Position numbers and translations under genes: made by a program
In this document: piece after piece, positions 33,813 to 46,129 of the stretch
Numbering within the stretch: the first letter of the stretch is position 1
Layout of the letters: each line of letters begins with the position of its first letter
Source of the DNA: Phyto melanocephala
Taxonomy: Eukaryota; Arthropoda; Insecta; Diptera; Rhinophoridae
Direction of reading: 5' to 3'
DNA length: 64,000 bases
Assembly: GCA_941918925.1 (NCBI GenBank)
Contig: OW799237.1
Coordinates: 58,451,997-58,515,996 of the forward strand
The notes under the pieces: generated by a model
What the model was told of the DNA's origin: nothing
The model's database searches: none
The model's input: the letters and a program-made list of their open reading frames with translations, nothing else

Positions 33813-34828
33813 AAACACGACTGCCTCTGTCTTTTCTATATTTTTACCACCAAAATTAAAATTGTTCAGCCATAGAATAATTTATAGGTACCTTTGCTAC
33901 TATTTGTAGATATAACATGCCTCTAGAGATATTTGTGTAAAATTTTGGATAAATCGGGCTCTTATCGGTAAAGTTATAGGCAAAAAAATTTTTTTAATAT
34001 ATATTCTATAAATTTACAAACGCAAATCAATTTTTTTCAAATTCTAGACAACCGAGAGAGTCAATATTGGTATCATCTGAAAGCACTTGACTAGCGCAAT
34101 ATAAGCATTATAAAAAAATAAAATTCATGTTGGCCGCCATTACAAAATGGCGGACAATAAATTTATAAATGGGTAAAATCTGGTATTTTCAAATGTAAAT
34201 TCTTGAACCCCCTCAATATTGGTATCAAATTAAAGGGCTTGACCAGTAGAATACAGTAAATGATTCTAAAATGTAAAATCCAATATGGCGTCTAAAACAA
34301 AATGGCGGATAAAATTTGTTAACCCCATCAATATGGGTATCAAATTAAAGGGCTTGACTAGTTTAATACACTTAACTACCTAAAAATTCAAAAACGATAA
34401 TAAGGAAAAAAGGGGAATAACATGAAATATAGGTTAAGCTACGATGTGAGATTTTACCTATGTACATGATGGTGAAGGGTATTATCAGATTCTGCACGGC
34501 CGAATATAACACTCTTACTTGTTTATACTTATCTTAAATGTTTTAAAATAAAAAATAAAACAATTATTAAAGTAAAAACTAACTGTATTTTCTTAAAAAG
34601 TTGAGAAGTAAACCCAAATTTAATAAAAAATGGTCACCTTGTATCAATTTGTTCGTCGTTCGCCGGCGTAAGAAATAGATAAAAATCGAATGCAGAGTTC
34701 GCCGCGTATAGCGAACTTCGACTGAGGCCACAATTGTATGCATTCTCATATACACAAATGTGTTTTATTTTTGATGACGAATATTCGCGACGAAAAATTC
34801 GCCTTTCGTCCCAATTGTGCGCCTAGCA

Positions 34829-35329
34829 TATAGCTTAAATAAATGTTGCTTGTTGTTGTATGACTGCCAATTTAAATTTTTTCTTTCTAGTCAAACTCGT
34901 AGGCATAATTTCGATTTTACGCGCGCCTTTTTACTTTTTTCGTTGCAAAAATCATAACTTTTGAAATAATTAATTAATACTTTAGGCTTCAAAATAGTGT
35001 TTACAAAATACTGCTAAAGATACAGGGTGCTCCAAAAATTGCAGTTAAAATAGGAAAATTTTTCCAGTTAAATATTAACATGTTTTTTTTTAAATATAAG
35101 TTTTTTATTTGTTTCGCAAAAACAAATTTTTATATACTTTTAATATTTAAATCTAAGTAAATTTATATTAGGTAACTAGTTTAATCCGGTGAGCTTTGCA
35201 ATGCACATTGTTCAAATCCGAAAGTTTAGAAATAAGCAATCTAATATAACATGTTAAGCCAATATAAAATTTTTTTATTTCTATTACAGAAACACATTTT
35301 TAAATTATTTTTAATATTAATATATTTAT
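34829..35329. other. Unassigned intronic DNA
   Basis: AT-rich. It probably includes the 3' terminus of the neighbouring Transib element, whose TIR I could not identify. Confidence 0.35.
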
Positions 35330-37160
35330 GCTATAGATATAATGTTATTTAGTATATATTTTATTTAGCTAGAATAATTGGTTTTTATTAGATAGTTCTC
35401 TTTGAAATAGTCATTAACATTGGGAGCGTTATCTAATAGACTTAACATATCGGAGCTATAATTATGTTCTTCCAAATCCTTTCGAGATCTTACATGTTTT
35501 CGTGATGAAATTAGTGGGTCTGAAGAGGCCGCAAACATATTGAAAAGGTCCGTATTCTGTCTAATCCGTGAAATTTTGCAAGTATTCGTGTATCTAAATT
35601 TTTTGTAGTCTTTGTTTTTGCATTCCTGGGCTTATTCTGACAACTTTACAATCGGTAAGCATTGATATTCAATTAAACTTTTACCATTAGCCAAAATCTT
35701 ATCAACCGTAGGAGTAAGTTTCTTCTCAGGGTACATTTGAGCTAAAAGTTAGGCAGTTTTTTATGCATAATTATCAGACTTTGGTCCATTTATCATTTCT
35801 CTAGAGTTTATAACATTTAGGATAACTGCCAACCTTTTTATAAGATTATTGTCGACCCCAGTAATTCGGACTGTTACCTCATCATTTTCAAAAAATGCTG
35901 TGGACATACTACTATCGCAGGTATTTCCATACCCCTGCTTTGGGCAGTCTACTTTCAGCCCAAGATTCTTAAGAAATTCATTTTGTATAATGTTTTTTTC
36001 GAGCAGTTAGTTTTTCTTTATGTTTTGCGTTCATATCAAAACATTCACCTTCACGCGAAATTGTATACGCTAATTTTAAAATAAACTCCATGCACCTAAT
36101 TCTGGCATGTAATGGAGAAATTCAATATTCATAATTTTGCTCATCACATGAGTCATACAAATTTTGAAAGTCTTTCTGTAACTTTGTGCAAATTACACAC
36201 TTTAAAGTAGAAGAGGTATCTGTTATTACATTTAAGACTTTGCCATCAATCATTCTAAGAAAAAATTCATAATCAATCGAAACATTTTTTCCATTCTCTA
36301 TTTCAATAACAGAAGGCTCTAGTTCCGAAATTTGCTTTTTAATATCGTTCACTGTAGATTTGATTATTTCTAAAGACTCCTTTGCATATTGAAAAAATAT
36401 CGGACGGCAAAAATAAACTGATGATGGGCGAGGATTTTTCCAATGCTCAGCGATTTCACTTCTCATTCGTATAGGAACTACAGAAGCCATAAACATATTT
36501 GTATCTGTAATAGTTGTGTCATTTGTGGATATTGTTTGTTTGTAAGCACTTTGACCGGATGATCCATCATATCCCCACTTATTTATCAATGTAAGCCTAT
36601 CTGGAAGTAATACTGCTTCCTCTTCAGGCAAACTTTGAATAAAGCGTTTGGCTGTATGATCCATTAAGTCTTGCAGTTTTACCTCTACCGATACTTCAGT
36701 AACCTTTACATTAGGTGGCACTTCTTTTTTGGCAGATGTAAACTGTTTGTATCCAGGAAGAATATTCACATTATGATTCTTTAAAGAGCTTGGTAAAATA
36801 GAATATTTTTCTTTTGACAATCCCAATTCCATAAACAACGCTAAGTCTTCTTCTATATTATACTTTGTGGGTTAAGCATTTAGTGGAGTAGAAATACTCC
36901 CTTTGATTCTCTGCAGTCGAACTGGGCTTGCAAGTACCACAGCTTTTGTAATGTCGGACCTTGATTTATCTTTATCTTTTGCAAACTTAGGACAAAATGC
37001 TTCTGAAAGATGCGATTTAGATATATCTTTTGTGGCATTTTCAAGTTTACGTTTTCTTGTGTACTCAGAACACTCGTTTATAGTATTTGCAGGTCTCCCT
37101 CTTTTGCTGTCAGAGGATGTATGTGGTTCTTCGATGTATAAGTTCTGTTACTGATCACTA
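35330..37160 (-). pseudogene. Transib transposase pseudogene (RAG1-core relative)
   Basis: Read from about 37150, the N-terminal region has KRGRPANTINECSEYTRKRK. The frame 36838-36122 (238 codons) includes MELGLSKEKYSILPSSLKNH, VEVKLQDLMDHTAKRF, the first catalytic region INKWGYDGSSGQSAYKQ, HWKNPRPSSVYFCRPIFFQY, the second Asp region MIDGKVLNVITDTSSTLKC and the CVIC zinc motif. Downstream, shifted frames still show CPKQGYGNTCDSSMSTAFF, ITGVDNNLIKRLAVILNVI, PTVDKILANGKSLIEYQCLP and NTDLFNMFAASSDPLISSR, the usual Transib C-terminus. RAG1 is derived from this superfamily. At least five stops or frameshifts lie after 36122, so it is dead. The termini were not identified. Confidence 0.85.
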
Positions 37161-38110
37161 GTTTTAGAAAGTACAAACTTAACTGGCTGCATTATACAAT
37201 TGCGGTTTAATTTATACCCAAAAATTAAAAAAAGGGTTTAAATTACCTAATTTGACCAAAATAAAAATTAACTTTAATATATACATGCAGTTTATATTTT
37301 GTTCTGTATAAAAAAGTTTTAAAACTACCTGACTACTTTTATAACAGGTGTTTTTAAATTTAAATAAATAAAAAAAAAAATTGCAATAGTTATGCCTACC
37401 TGATTGGCAGAGCAAAATATTGTTTATTATTTAACGAGAAGCAATCAAAAGATGCAACAAGTAACTTTATTTTACACTAAAATTGCTGCAGTGAAAAAAA
37501 TTTGGAAACCCTTTTTTATTTCTTTTCTTATTTTGCACACATCTTGTTTAAAAATGAGAAAAAAAAAATTCTCGTTTTCACCATGAGGTTGTAACAGTTT
37601 TCTTCTTATTTCACCTACAGCGGCAACATACGGCTGCCAAACTTAGTTAAATTATTTCAAGTATTTTTGACCATTTTTAGATATGCTCTATTTTATTTGT
37701 AAAAATGACCTAAATATAGGGTGTCTAAAAAACGGCTACTGGCGAAGAAGTAGGGCATCTGCTAAGCATTTTACTATTTCTTTTAATAAAAAACAAACAT
37801 ACCTTAAAAAGAATACCAAAAAAGTAGTAATCAAACGGCAATGTTTCTGACACTTTAATTCTAAAGTGCATCTATTTTTTCAAAATCACCCTTTTTTTGC
37901 TTTCTAAAAAATTGTCGACTTTGAGCTGCTCCACAAACTATAATTTTTATGCAATTAAGAAAAACGTTTTTGAATTGTAATTAGTAAGTAGTTCTTTATA
38001 CCATGTTTTCATTCATTTCACAAAATTTTGTCATGAAATTTTGTATTTTTGCCACGGTTTTTAAGAAAAGGCGCTACTGTGCGCCGCTTAAGTTCTTCTA
38101 TTATTATCTA
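37161..38110. other. Unassigned intronic DNA
   Basis: No recognisable coding sequence. The right end of the Transib pseudogene's element should lie here. Confidence 0.35.
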
Positions 38111-38849
38111 CTAGCCAAACCCGGCGCGCGTTGCTCCGCCCCTTAATGAATCAAAATGCATTCTGAATTTTAATTGAATATCAAGTGCAAAAACCTAAAA
38201 ATTATAATTTTTTTTATGGGCATGGCACTGCCCACTTTTCTAATCATGAAATTGTAAAGTCATAACAGCTCAATATGTGTGTGCAAATTTTTAGAAAAAT
38301 CGATCTAGTGCAAAAATGATAACTTATTTTTTATGGGCGTGGCACTGCCCACTTTTGTAATGACAGAATTGTAAAGTCATGATAGCTCAATATGTGTGCA
38401 AGTTTCAGAAAAATTGGTCAAGTGCTAGTACCTCAAAATTATCACTATTTTTTATGAGCGTGGCCCTGCCCACTTTTCTAGTCACGAAATTATATACTCA
38501 TGACAGCTTAATATGTGTGCAAAGTTTCAGAAAAATCGGTCCAGTGCAAGTACCTCAATATTAAAACTTTTTTAGGGGCGTGGCCCCGCCCACTTTTCTT
38601 ATCACGAAATTATTAAGTCATGACAGCTCGATATGTGTGCAAAGTTTCAGAAAAATCGTTCAAGTGCAAGTAGCTAAAACTGATAACTAATTTTTTATGG
38701 GCGTGGCCCCGCCCACTTTTTTTCACCCATAAACACTCCCTGGTATGTGTACAACAACTTACCAAAGTTTTAGCCCGATCGGTTTTACAGTTTCGGAGTC
38801 TATAGCTAACACACACACACAGAGTTTCACTTTTATATACATATATAGA
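38111..38849 (-). mobile_element. Non-autonomous Helitron, copy B
   Basis: The complement starts TCTATATATGTATATAAAAG and ends GCGCGCCGGGTTTGGCTAG, between A and T. The ~115-bp internal units with the GGGCGTGGC core match copies A, C and D. Confidence 0.85.
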
Positions 38850-39899
38850 TTTCTTTCCTAAATTAAATACTAAACACTAATAAAAAAACCTATCATTTTT
38901 AGGCAGGTGTTTAAATTGTTACAGTACAGTAGTGGTAGTGACTGCACTCTCTCTGCTTTGTTTATTATGCCATGCACATAAAACACTTTTTGCAAAAATA
39001 AGTTGTGCCACACGCATTCCTTTTTTATACCCACCACCAAACACATAGAAATATTAATTTTAGACCCTATAATATTTTCTGGGTCTTGGTTTTATTTTAG
39101 GAGCTCGAATAGAGGGATGCAATTTTTAATTTATTTCCTATACATCCGAAATGTTTGGCATTGAAAATGGGCTAAATTGTTATAATATCTCCCATCACTC
39201 CCCTAAACCATATCAATAATATAATCTAAAGTTAATTTGCTAAAGTAAATTTGCATTTTCGTTCCCATATAAACAAAAATGCAAAATCGATAAATTACCA
39301 AAAATTATTTAAAACATAATAAATTATTAAATCCAGACCTTTTTTCTTAAGAATTGTTTTCTTGCATTTCCGTCCCCATAAAAATAAACGAAAATGCAAT
39401 AAAATAAATAAATGCAATTACGCAAAATTAATAAACTAACAATTTACTAAAACCAGACTTTTTCTTAAGAATTTTTTCTTGCATTTTCGTTCATTTATAT
39501 GGGAATCAAGTTAATAAATACAAAATTAATAAAATACTAAAACAAAGAATTGCAAACTTAACTTTTTCCAGAGAATTGTTTACTTGTTAAATAAAAATAC
39601 ATATTTGTAAATTAGTATATAAGAACCAAAAATAATGAATAAAGTCAGTTATATTTTGATCAACTCACTAAAAACAATCGTGTTTTTTTTTTAAACAGTT
39701 CAATACCTGAACTTAAAAGTCTAAATCAGTGGATTAGGAAGAGAGTTTTATCTTAAAAAAAGTGAGTTTGAAAAAGCCTTTACACACTAGCTAAAATTTA
39801 TCTTTGGTTCAAGAAGTTCTTATTTTTTTAATCACGTAAGTTTTTAAAAATATGTCAGATATAACCTTTTATAAATCATTAATTTTCAACTATTATACC

Positions 39900-40560
39900 G
39901 TTCAAAATGGACAGTAAGAAAAGAGTACGTGAAAAATAATTTAAAATCCAATATGGAATTAAAAAAAATAGCAAAATATCAGAAGGTTCAACGTCACACT
40001 GTTTTAAAAGCCATTAAATAGTTAAAACTTGAACATTGAAAGAAACCCTGGATCAGGGAAAAGAAGGTCTTGACAGATATTGGTAAGACAAAAGAAGTCG
40101 AACAACTCTTTCGAATAGCACATAACACTTCTGCCAAAAAAGCAGTTCGTAAAGTTAATTGCTCTGATTATTATTTTGTGCACAGAGCCAATTTCAATGC
40201 TCGGTTGAAGTTGTATAAAGTTTAGAAAGTTCCAGATTGCAATGCCCTAAAAAACTAAGAAGCAAAAGAACAAGCTAACAAATTTTATAAAGAAATTACC
40301 TGCTATGTGATGGATGATGAAAACTTATGTACTGGGAGACATTTCCCAACTTTCGGGTAATAATTTTTATGTGGCTGATGGACGAGCTTATATTCAAGAA
40401 CAATACCGGACACAAAACAAAAAAAATTTCTCAAGAAATTTCTTGTGTGACATGCATTTGCAAACGTTTTTCCTGGCTTACTCTTTAATGCAAAAGTAGG
40501 TAGTACTAAATTATCTTTCTGACATCGAAATAAACGCAATGACGTAGATTGATAAAATTT
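39900..40560 (+). pseudogene. Diverged DD37E transposase remnant
   Basis: It starts near 39907 (MDSKKRVREK, as in the intact DD37E reading frame). Stops and frameshifts follow, then KAVRKVNCSDYYFVHRANF. The first catalytic segment YVMDDENLCTGRH is in broken frames beside GRAYIQEQYRTQNKKNFSR. The second and third catalytic regions are missing. It is clearly more diverged than the two copies at 40836 and 48573, so it is a separate, older subfamily. Confidence 0.7.
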
Positions 40561-40835
40561 CACAGGTATATTTCTTAAGAAAAAAATATGTTCCCCAAAA
40601 AATTTTCAAATCGGTTGATTATGAAAGAAGTTATATATCAAAATGTACGAAAATTTACCCCGCACAATGTCATTTTTAGTATATTACAAATTTAGAACGT
40701 CCTAAAACCGACAGAAATAGTTTTACAATTATGAAATTCGGCAAATATGAGTTTTTGGTTTATATTATTAATATAACGAAAAAATTAAAGTGACACGCCC
40801 ACCTTCCATATAATGGTTTTTCTTAAATTTATATA

Positions 40836-42087
40836 AAGAATGAGATCAGTGAAACCTTAACACACATTTTTAGTTCCACCTTTCTTCATGCACAAAAAAT
40901 CTGTGTACAAAATAATAGCATAATCGGATTATCAGTTTGTTTGAAAATGAATTCCGAAGAAAAAGTGCGTGAAAAAATAATAACAATTTTTTTAAAAAAT
41001 CCCAGTCGTACTTACAAATCTATTGCAAATGAGATAAAGGTGTCACGACACACAGTTTCGCGTGTGATAAAAGTGAATAACGAACGTCGTAGTATTAAAA
41101 GGAAAGCTGGAAGTGGAGCTAAAAAAGGTATAACTGACCCAGTTAGCTTCAAAGATTGTTAGTCTTCTAAACCAAAATCCCAACCTCTCAAACCGTAAAG
41201 CCGCCTTAAAAGCAAACTGTTCCGATTTTTTTGTAAGGAAGGTTAAAAGATATGAAGGCCTTAAATCCTACAAGGTTCAGAAAGTGCCAGACAGAAATTC
41301 GAAGAAAAACTTGGATGCAAAAAGTCGTGCCAAAGAACTGCTTAGAGATTTTATCAACAAATATGAGTGTTGTATTATGGATGATGAGACTTACGTTCTT
41401 GCCGACTTTTCTCAGCTCCCAGGGCGAAGTTATTATGTGGCCGATGGAAGAGGTAATGTCGATGACCAATTTAAGTTCCAAAAAAAGACAAAGTTTCCAA
41501 AGAAGTACTTAGTTTGGCAAGCTATATGCACGTGCGGAGAAAGAAGCAGTAAATTTATTACTACTGGGACTATCAACACTGATATTTACATCAAGGAGTG
41601 CTTGCAGAAGAGGTTGCTTCCATTCATACGAAAACACAATAAGTCAACATATTTTTGGCCCAACCAAGCGTCGTGTCATTATAGTAAATCTGCAGCAGAA
41701 TGGTATGAAACAAATAATATAGTGGTAGTGCCAAAAGAAGCAAATCCACCTAATTGTCCAGAACTAAGGCCCATCGAACGTTACTGGGCTTTAGTCAAAA
41801 GAGTGCTGAAGGATACAAAACAAGTTGCTAATACTACTAAATTTTTTTCCCAGAAATGGTCTTATTCCAGCAATAAAGTTACTAAGGATACCATAAAAAC
41901 CCTCATGGTCTCAATTCCGGAAAAGGTGAAACAGTTCATCAAAAAAAGCTGAATTTTTACAAAAAGCATTAATATTTTAATTTACTGTTATTTTATTGTT
42001 AAACCACGCTATTTTCATTAAAATGGATTAATTCGTTTCAAAGTTATTGCGTTTTATTCGTGTTAGGGTTTTATCGATCTCATTCTT
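40836..42087 (+). mobile_element. DD37E (ITm) element, copy 1, 1252 bp
   Basis: The ends AAGAATGAGATCAGTGAAAC and, inverted, AAGAATGAGATCGATAAAAC form about 28-bp imperfect TIRs, with TA on both sides (40834-40835 and 42088-42089). Relative to copy 2 it lacks about 44 bp in the 5' leader and 2 bp in the gene. It is nested in an R5-type repeat. Confidence 0.92.
40947..41952 (+). pseudogene. DD37E transposase, frameshifted copy
   Basis: It opens MNSEEKVREKIITIF, with a helix-turn-helix region (SIANEIKVSRHTVSRVIK). A 2-bp loss in the segment encoding ITDPQ (about 41140) shifts the frame to a stop at 41161. Beyond it, the correct frame continues to 41952 with IMDDETYVLADF (first Asp), FWPNQASCHYS (second position, Asn instead of Asp) and CPELRPIERYWALVK (Glu), with 37 residues between the last two. 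It is inactivated by both the frameshift and the Asn substitution. It is nearly identical to copy 2 apart from a few residues. Confidence 0.9.
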
Positions 42088-42407
42088 TAATTTCTTTATG
42101 GATAAAGATATCTAACATCTAAGTTAAATTCATTTGCATAAATAACATTGACGCCCACTTGTCAAATATTGTGATGATATTATCCCTATTGTAGAAACAC
42201 TAGGTTTCATTTTGAGACTAAATAAATATAAGTAAATCAATTAATTGTTAATTAGACTTAAACAAAGAAAGAATATTTTAGTTTAAATATATTACAGTAC
42301 ATTACATTACATAGTGATTACAGTTATTAAGAAAATAATAAATTTTGTAGTATAAAAGTGCTACATTAAATTGGAGGTCTCATAGTGCTCTTACTTGTAT
42401 TGCTTTA

Positions 42408-43143
42408 CTAGAAAAGCCCGGCGCGCGTTGCTACGCCCCTTAATGAATAAAAATTTAAATTGAATATCAAGTGCCAAAAGTTAAAAATCATAACTTTTGT
42501 AATGGGCGTGGGCACTGCCCACTTTTCTAGTCACAAAATTATATAGTCATGATAGCTCAATATGTGTGTGCAAAGTTTCAGAAAAATCGATCTAGTGCAA
42601 GTAGCTAAAAATTATAACTTATTTCTTATGGGCGTGGCACTGCCAACTTTTCTAATCACGAAATTTTATAATCATATGAGCTCAATATGTGTGTGCAAAG
42701 TTTCAGAAAATCGGTGAAGTTCAAGTAGCTGAAAATAATAACCTTTTTTTATGGGGGTGGCACTGCCCACTTTTCTAATAACGAAATTGTAAAGTCATGA
42801 CAGCTCAATATGTGTGTAAAGTTTCAGAAAATTCGATCTAGTGCAAGTAGATAAAAATTATAACTTATTTCTTATGGTCGTGGCACTGCCCACTTTTCTA
42901 ATCACGACATTGTATAATCATGAGAGTTCAATATGTGTGTGCAAAGTTTCAGAAAAATCGGTCAAGTGCAAGTAGGTAAAAATTATAACTAATTTTTTAT
43001 AGGCGTAGCCCCGCACACTTTTTTCCACCCATAAACACTCCCTGGTATGTGTACAACAACTTGCCAAAGTTTGAGTCCGATCGGTTTTACAGTTTAGGAG
43101 TCTATAGCTAACACACACAGAGTTTCACTTTTATATATATAGA
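42408..43143 (-). mobile_element. Non-autonomous Helitron, copy C
   Basis: The complement begins TCTATATATATAAAAGTGAA and ends GCGCGCCGGGCTTTTCTAG, between A and T. It holds about five internal units with TGGGCGTGGCACTGCC. Confidence 0.85.
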
Positions 43144-43964
43144 TATCTTTACTTAAAATAGAATTAAAAAAAAATGTGTACTTATGTACATGAAATATTT
43201 TTTTTTACTTATAGGTATGTCTTAAAAATTACTTAATGGATTTTGATCAAATTTGGTATGGAGGTACTTTGATACCTGAGATATGGGGTACTTATTTTGT
43301 CACGAGAGAATATCACATTTATAATAGAAAAAATAGTAGAAATACAATATTTTACTGATTTCATACAGTACTTAGAAACATGTGGCGACGTAACAAAAAC
43401 AGGAATATAGTAGAAAACACTTTTGCATTATAATTAAATTTTCACTAACAACAATATTAAAATCTTTCTTCTAATGAATACAATACAACATTTTTTTTTA
43501 ATTAGCAAAGCAATTTGGGTTTTGCTAGATCGACTATAATCCGGATTGCCGTAATGTCTGTTGCTTACACAAACTCTTACTATACAATACCCATTGATGA
43601 CCCCAATAGTAATTATCAGATTTCATCTTACTAAACCCAGAACTACGTTAGAGCGCATTGAGCCTACTTTCGAACATAATGCCTTGAACACTCTAAAGTC
43701 AGCTTCTCAATGCAATTCTTTACTGTCTGATACCTATCTGGATAATATAGTGGCCTATTGTCTCTCCTATGCTATATGTAAATTTTAGGAAAGACCTGCC
43801 GCGAACTCGCTTATCGGTTATTTTTTTTCGGCAATATCACAATGTCTTGATAGCCATCATCCTGCACAATCTTAAGTTTATTAAAATTGGTTCGGTATTT
43901 TAAGAGTTATATCTTTTAAAGTTTATACTAACACATTTGCAAACAATGTGCAACAAAAAATAAA
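43144..43964. other. Unassigned intronic DNA
   Basis: The 75-codon ORF at 43561 has no recognisable motif. A tail TTATATCTTTTAAAGTTTAT and preceding sequence resemble small-repeat debris. Confidence 0.4.
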
Positions 43965-43965
43965 A

Positions 43966-44533
43966 AAACAATTAAGAGTGCTATATTCGGCCGTGCCGAA
44001 CCTTATATACCCTTCACAACGTGTAGTCATGCTATAACAATTGTTTGTATCACCGTTTATCTCATTAATATGAATTACGTATGTACATATGTACATATAT
44101 GTTTTATTATCTTTATAATGCTTTATTGTAAAGTTATAAATTGAGTTTACACATGTATGTATGTTTAAAACAAAAATTTATTTGTCTTAACTGGGATTCG
44201 AACCTAGATTTATCCAGTTTGTATTGGTGTGAAAAGACGAGGTTTTTTTTATCATATCTCAGTTGTTTGTAGAGTAATTATTTTGATTTTCATTTTCATC
44301 TGCTCCCGAATATTTCTGATATTTTGGTACCTTACACGGGTCTTAAAAATTACTGGGGCCTTAAAAAAGTTGATTTCAACATACACACGGACAGACGAAT
44401 AATGCTTAATCGACTCCTCTATTCATAAGCTTTTAGAAAATATATACTTTATGGGGCCGGAAATGAAAATTGTAGAAATTTCACACGGAATGACAAACCT
44501 ATATATACCCTTACACTCACTGTGAAGGGTATA
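43966..44533 (-). repeat. R repeat (R11)
   Basis: The inverted hairpin end TATTCGGCCGTGCCGAAC is at about 43984, the shortened GGACAGACG block at 44390, and the inverted left terminus ending GTGAAGGGTATAA at 44522-44534. Confidence 0.8.
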
Positions 44534-44550
44534 ACAAAATAATACATATA

Positions 44551-45160
44551 AAGGGTGGTTCAATTTTAAGGGCCGATGTTGAATGTAAATTACACCTAAA
44601 CGTCAAGTTTTTTTTTTTGCATTTCATCTGACATTTCTTAATTTCAGACTAACTCAATTTGAACCATGGAAAGATACACAATCAAGCAACGCATTAAAGT
44701 TATTCAGGCTTATTATGAAAATGGGCGTTAAAATTAAAATTCATATTGTGCACTTCGTGATTTTTTCGGTCAATTTAATCGTCCAAATGTGCGTACAATT
44801 GAAAAAATCGTTCAAAAATTTGAGCAAACCGTCTGTATGAAATGTGAAATCATCTGTGAATGCCTTCTTAGTTCGTTGAACGGGAAATATTGCTGATTTT
44901 TGCGATAATGTTGGAAAAGTGCAGTCAACCTCGACTCATCATTGTGCCCAACAATTGAAAATCAACATTGTCATTGAATGTTTGGACCATCGGATGGAGG
45001 TGTGCCTTTGAGGTCGCGGCGGACATTTAGCCGATATTTTGTTCCATACATAATTGAACCATTCCAATATTATCACAATAAAAAGAAACGACAATAATTT
45101 CCTAAATAATTTGTGTTTTATTCAAAATCAGCATCGGCCCCTAAAATTTAACCATCCATT
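44551..45160 (+). mobile_element. Mariner-derived MITE, about 610 bp
   Basis: The left end AAGGGTGGTTCAATTTTAAG, with GCCGATGTTGAAT, and right end TTAACCATCC are inverted. TA precedes the left end. The plus strand opens MERYTIKQRIKVIQAYYENG and then has a stop; a RPNVRTIEKI-like segment follows, and the catalytic middle is deleted. It belongs to the same family as 6926-8152 and 17023-17635. Confidence 0.85.
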
Positions 45161-46129
45161 AGAATCAACGAATTGCTTTTGCAAAGGTATGGTACAATAT
45201 AAAAAAGCAAAATAAACATTTGCAACGTGATTACGGTCGAATGGGTCAACCGCAGTACATCTAGTTATAATATCCTTCTTGAGAATAGGTTTATTATTAG
45301 AGATCAGTTTTCATAAAATCTTAGCGCGGCTCTTATTAAGCAGCTTTTCCATATTCACTTCATTTAATGCTCCTTGAAAACACGACTCCTTACTGTTTTC
45401 TTTATATCGACTGCAAGCAGTTTTCTTAAAAAACAACCGGTAAAGTAAAAAATAATGACACATGTGTTAATTTATGTTTTCAAATTGATTGTTAATTTCA
45501 ACTTAAACTGATTCGATTTTTATAATAAACTTCCATCGAAATGTGAATTAAAATTTAAAACACTTGTAATAAAATAATAAGTTTTCCTAAAATATTACTG
45601 TGTATGATAGAGAAATTAAAAAAGTACTTAAAATCACAAAATTTTTTTATTGTGGTTCACTTAGTTAGTTTAATTGATCAGCAGAACATCAAAATGTCAA
45701 AATTTCATAAATTTTCCCTTCTCTCAACTTCCAATTATCAAACTTAGTATAAAACAAATTTTATAAAAAAAATTCTCCCCGAAATACAAACACCTTTTAT
45801 AGTTACGCCATGATTATACCATAAATGCTAATGCTTATTTAACGTAAAATGTTATCATTAAACAGTAATTCTTGTGAAAAGAGTTTTGAATATAAGCTCT
45901 CAATATATTGACGAGTATATATGTAGATATAGATTAATGAGTTTTCGAACAAACTACTTCATTATATGTTTGCAGTCGAATCTTTTTTTCATATATAATA
46001 CATATGTACACTCATATATAAGTACATGTATGTATGTGTTGTTGTTATGTTTGCACCTTTACCATTTGAATTGTTCAGAAATGTTAATTACATATAAACT
46101 ATAGTTAATCTTTCCTACAAATTACTTAC
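45161..46129. other. Hexokinase intron, 5' part
   Basis: No gene is supported. The segment at 45690-45830 shares words with the MITE-rich regions at 24.4 and 50.5 kb. Confidence 0.4.

Larger units (their letters stand above)
31950..34526 (+). repeat. R repeat (R8), split by a nested element
   Basis: The left part 31950-32236 begins TTTTTATACCCTTCACCTGT, and the right part resumes at 33813 with AAACACGACTGCCTCTGT. It ends at the hairpin TTCTGCACGGCCGAATATAA and CTTACTTGTTT at 34524. The uninterrupted order is confirmed by R4 (5553-5905), which reads straight across the insertion point. Bases 34180-34390 hold imperfect repeats of GGTATCAAATTAAAGGGCTT. Confidence 0.8.
31551..34828. mobile_element. 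TIR element (GGCGCACAATTGGGACGAA) hosting nested repeats
   Basis: The left end TGCTCGGCGCACAATTGGGA and right end TCCCAATTGTGCGCCTAGCA are inverted repeats of about 24 bp. GACGAA or GGCGAA hexamers recur through both terminal 150-bp regions. Removing the nested R8 unit (31950-34526) leaves about 0.7 kb without a recognised gene. The superfamily is unassigned; TAT occurs on both outer sides and might be a 3-bp duplication. Confidence 0.65.
39027..42404 (+). repeat. Degenerate R5-type repeat with nested DD37E elements
   Basis: It begins TTTTTATACCCACCACCAAA and ends ATAGTGCTCTTACTTGT at about 42397. Fragments of the R5 body and of the 288-bp unit (GTGACACGCCCACCTTCCAT at 40790) survive between DD37E-derived segments. 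Several TTGCATTTTCGTTC words recur at 39255-39490. Confidence 0.55.

Noticed and set aside
37600..37930. Right terminus of the 35.3-37.2 kb Transib
   Set aside because: Candidate CACA-starting sequences here have no inverted partner left of 35330.
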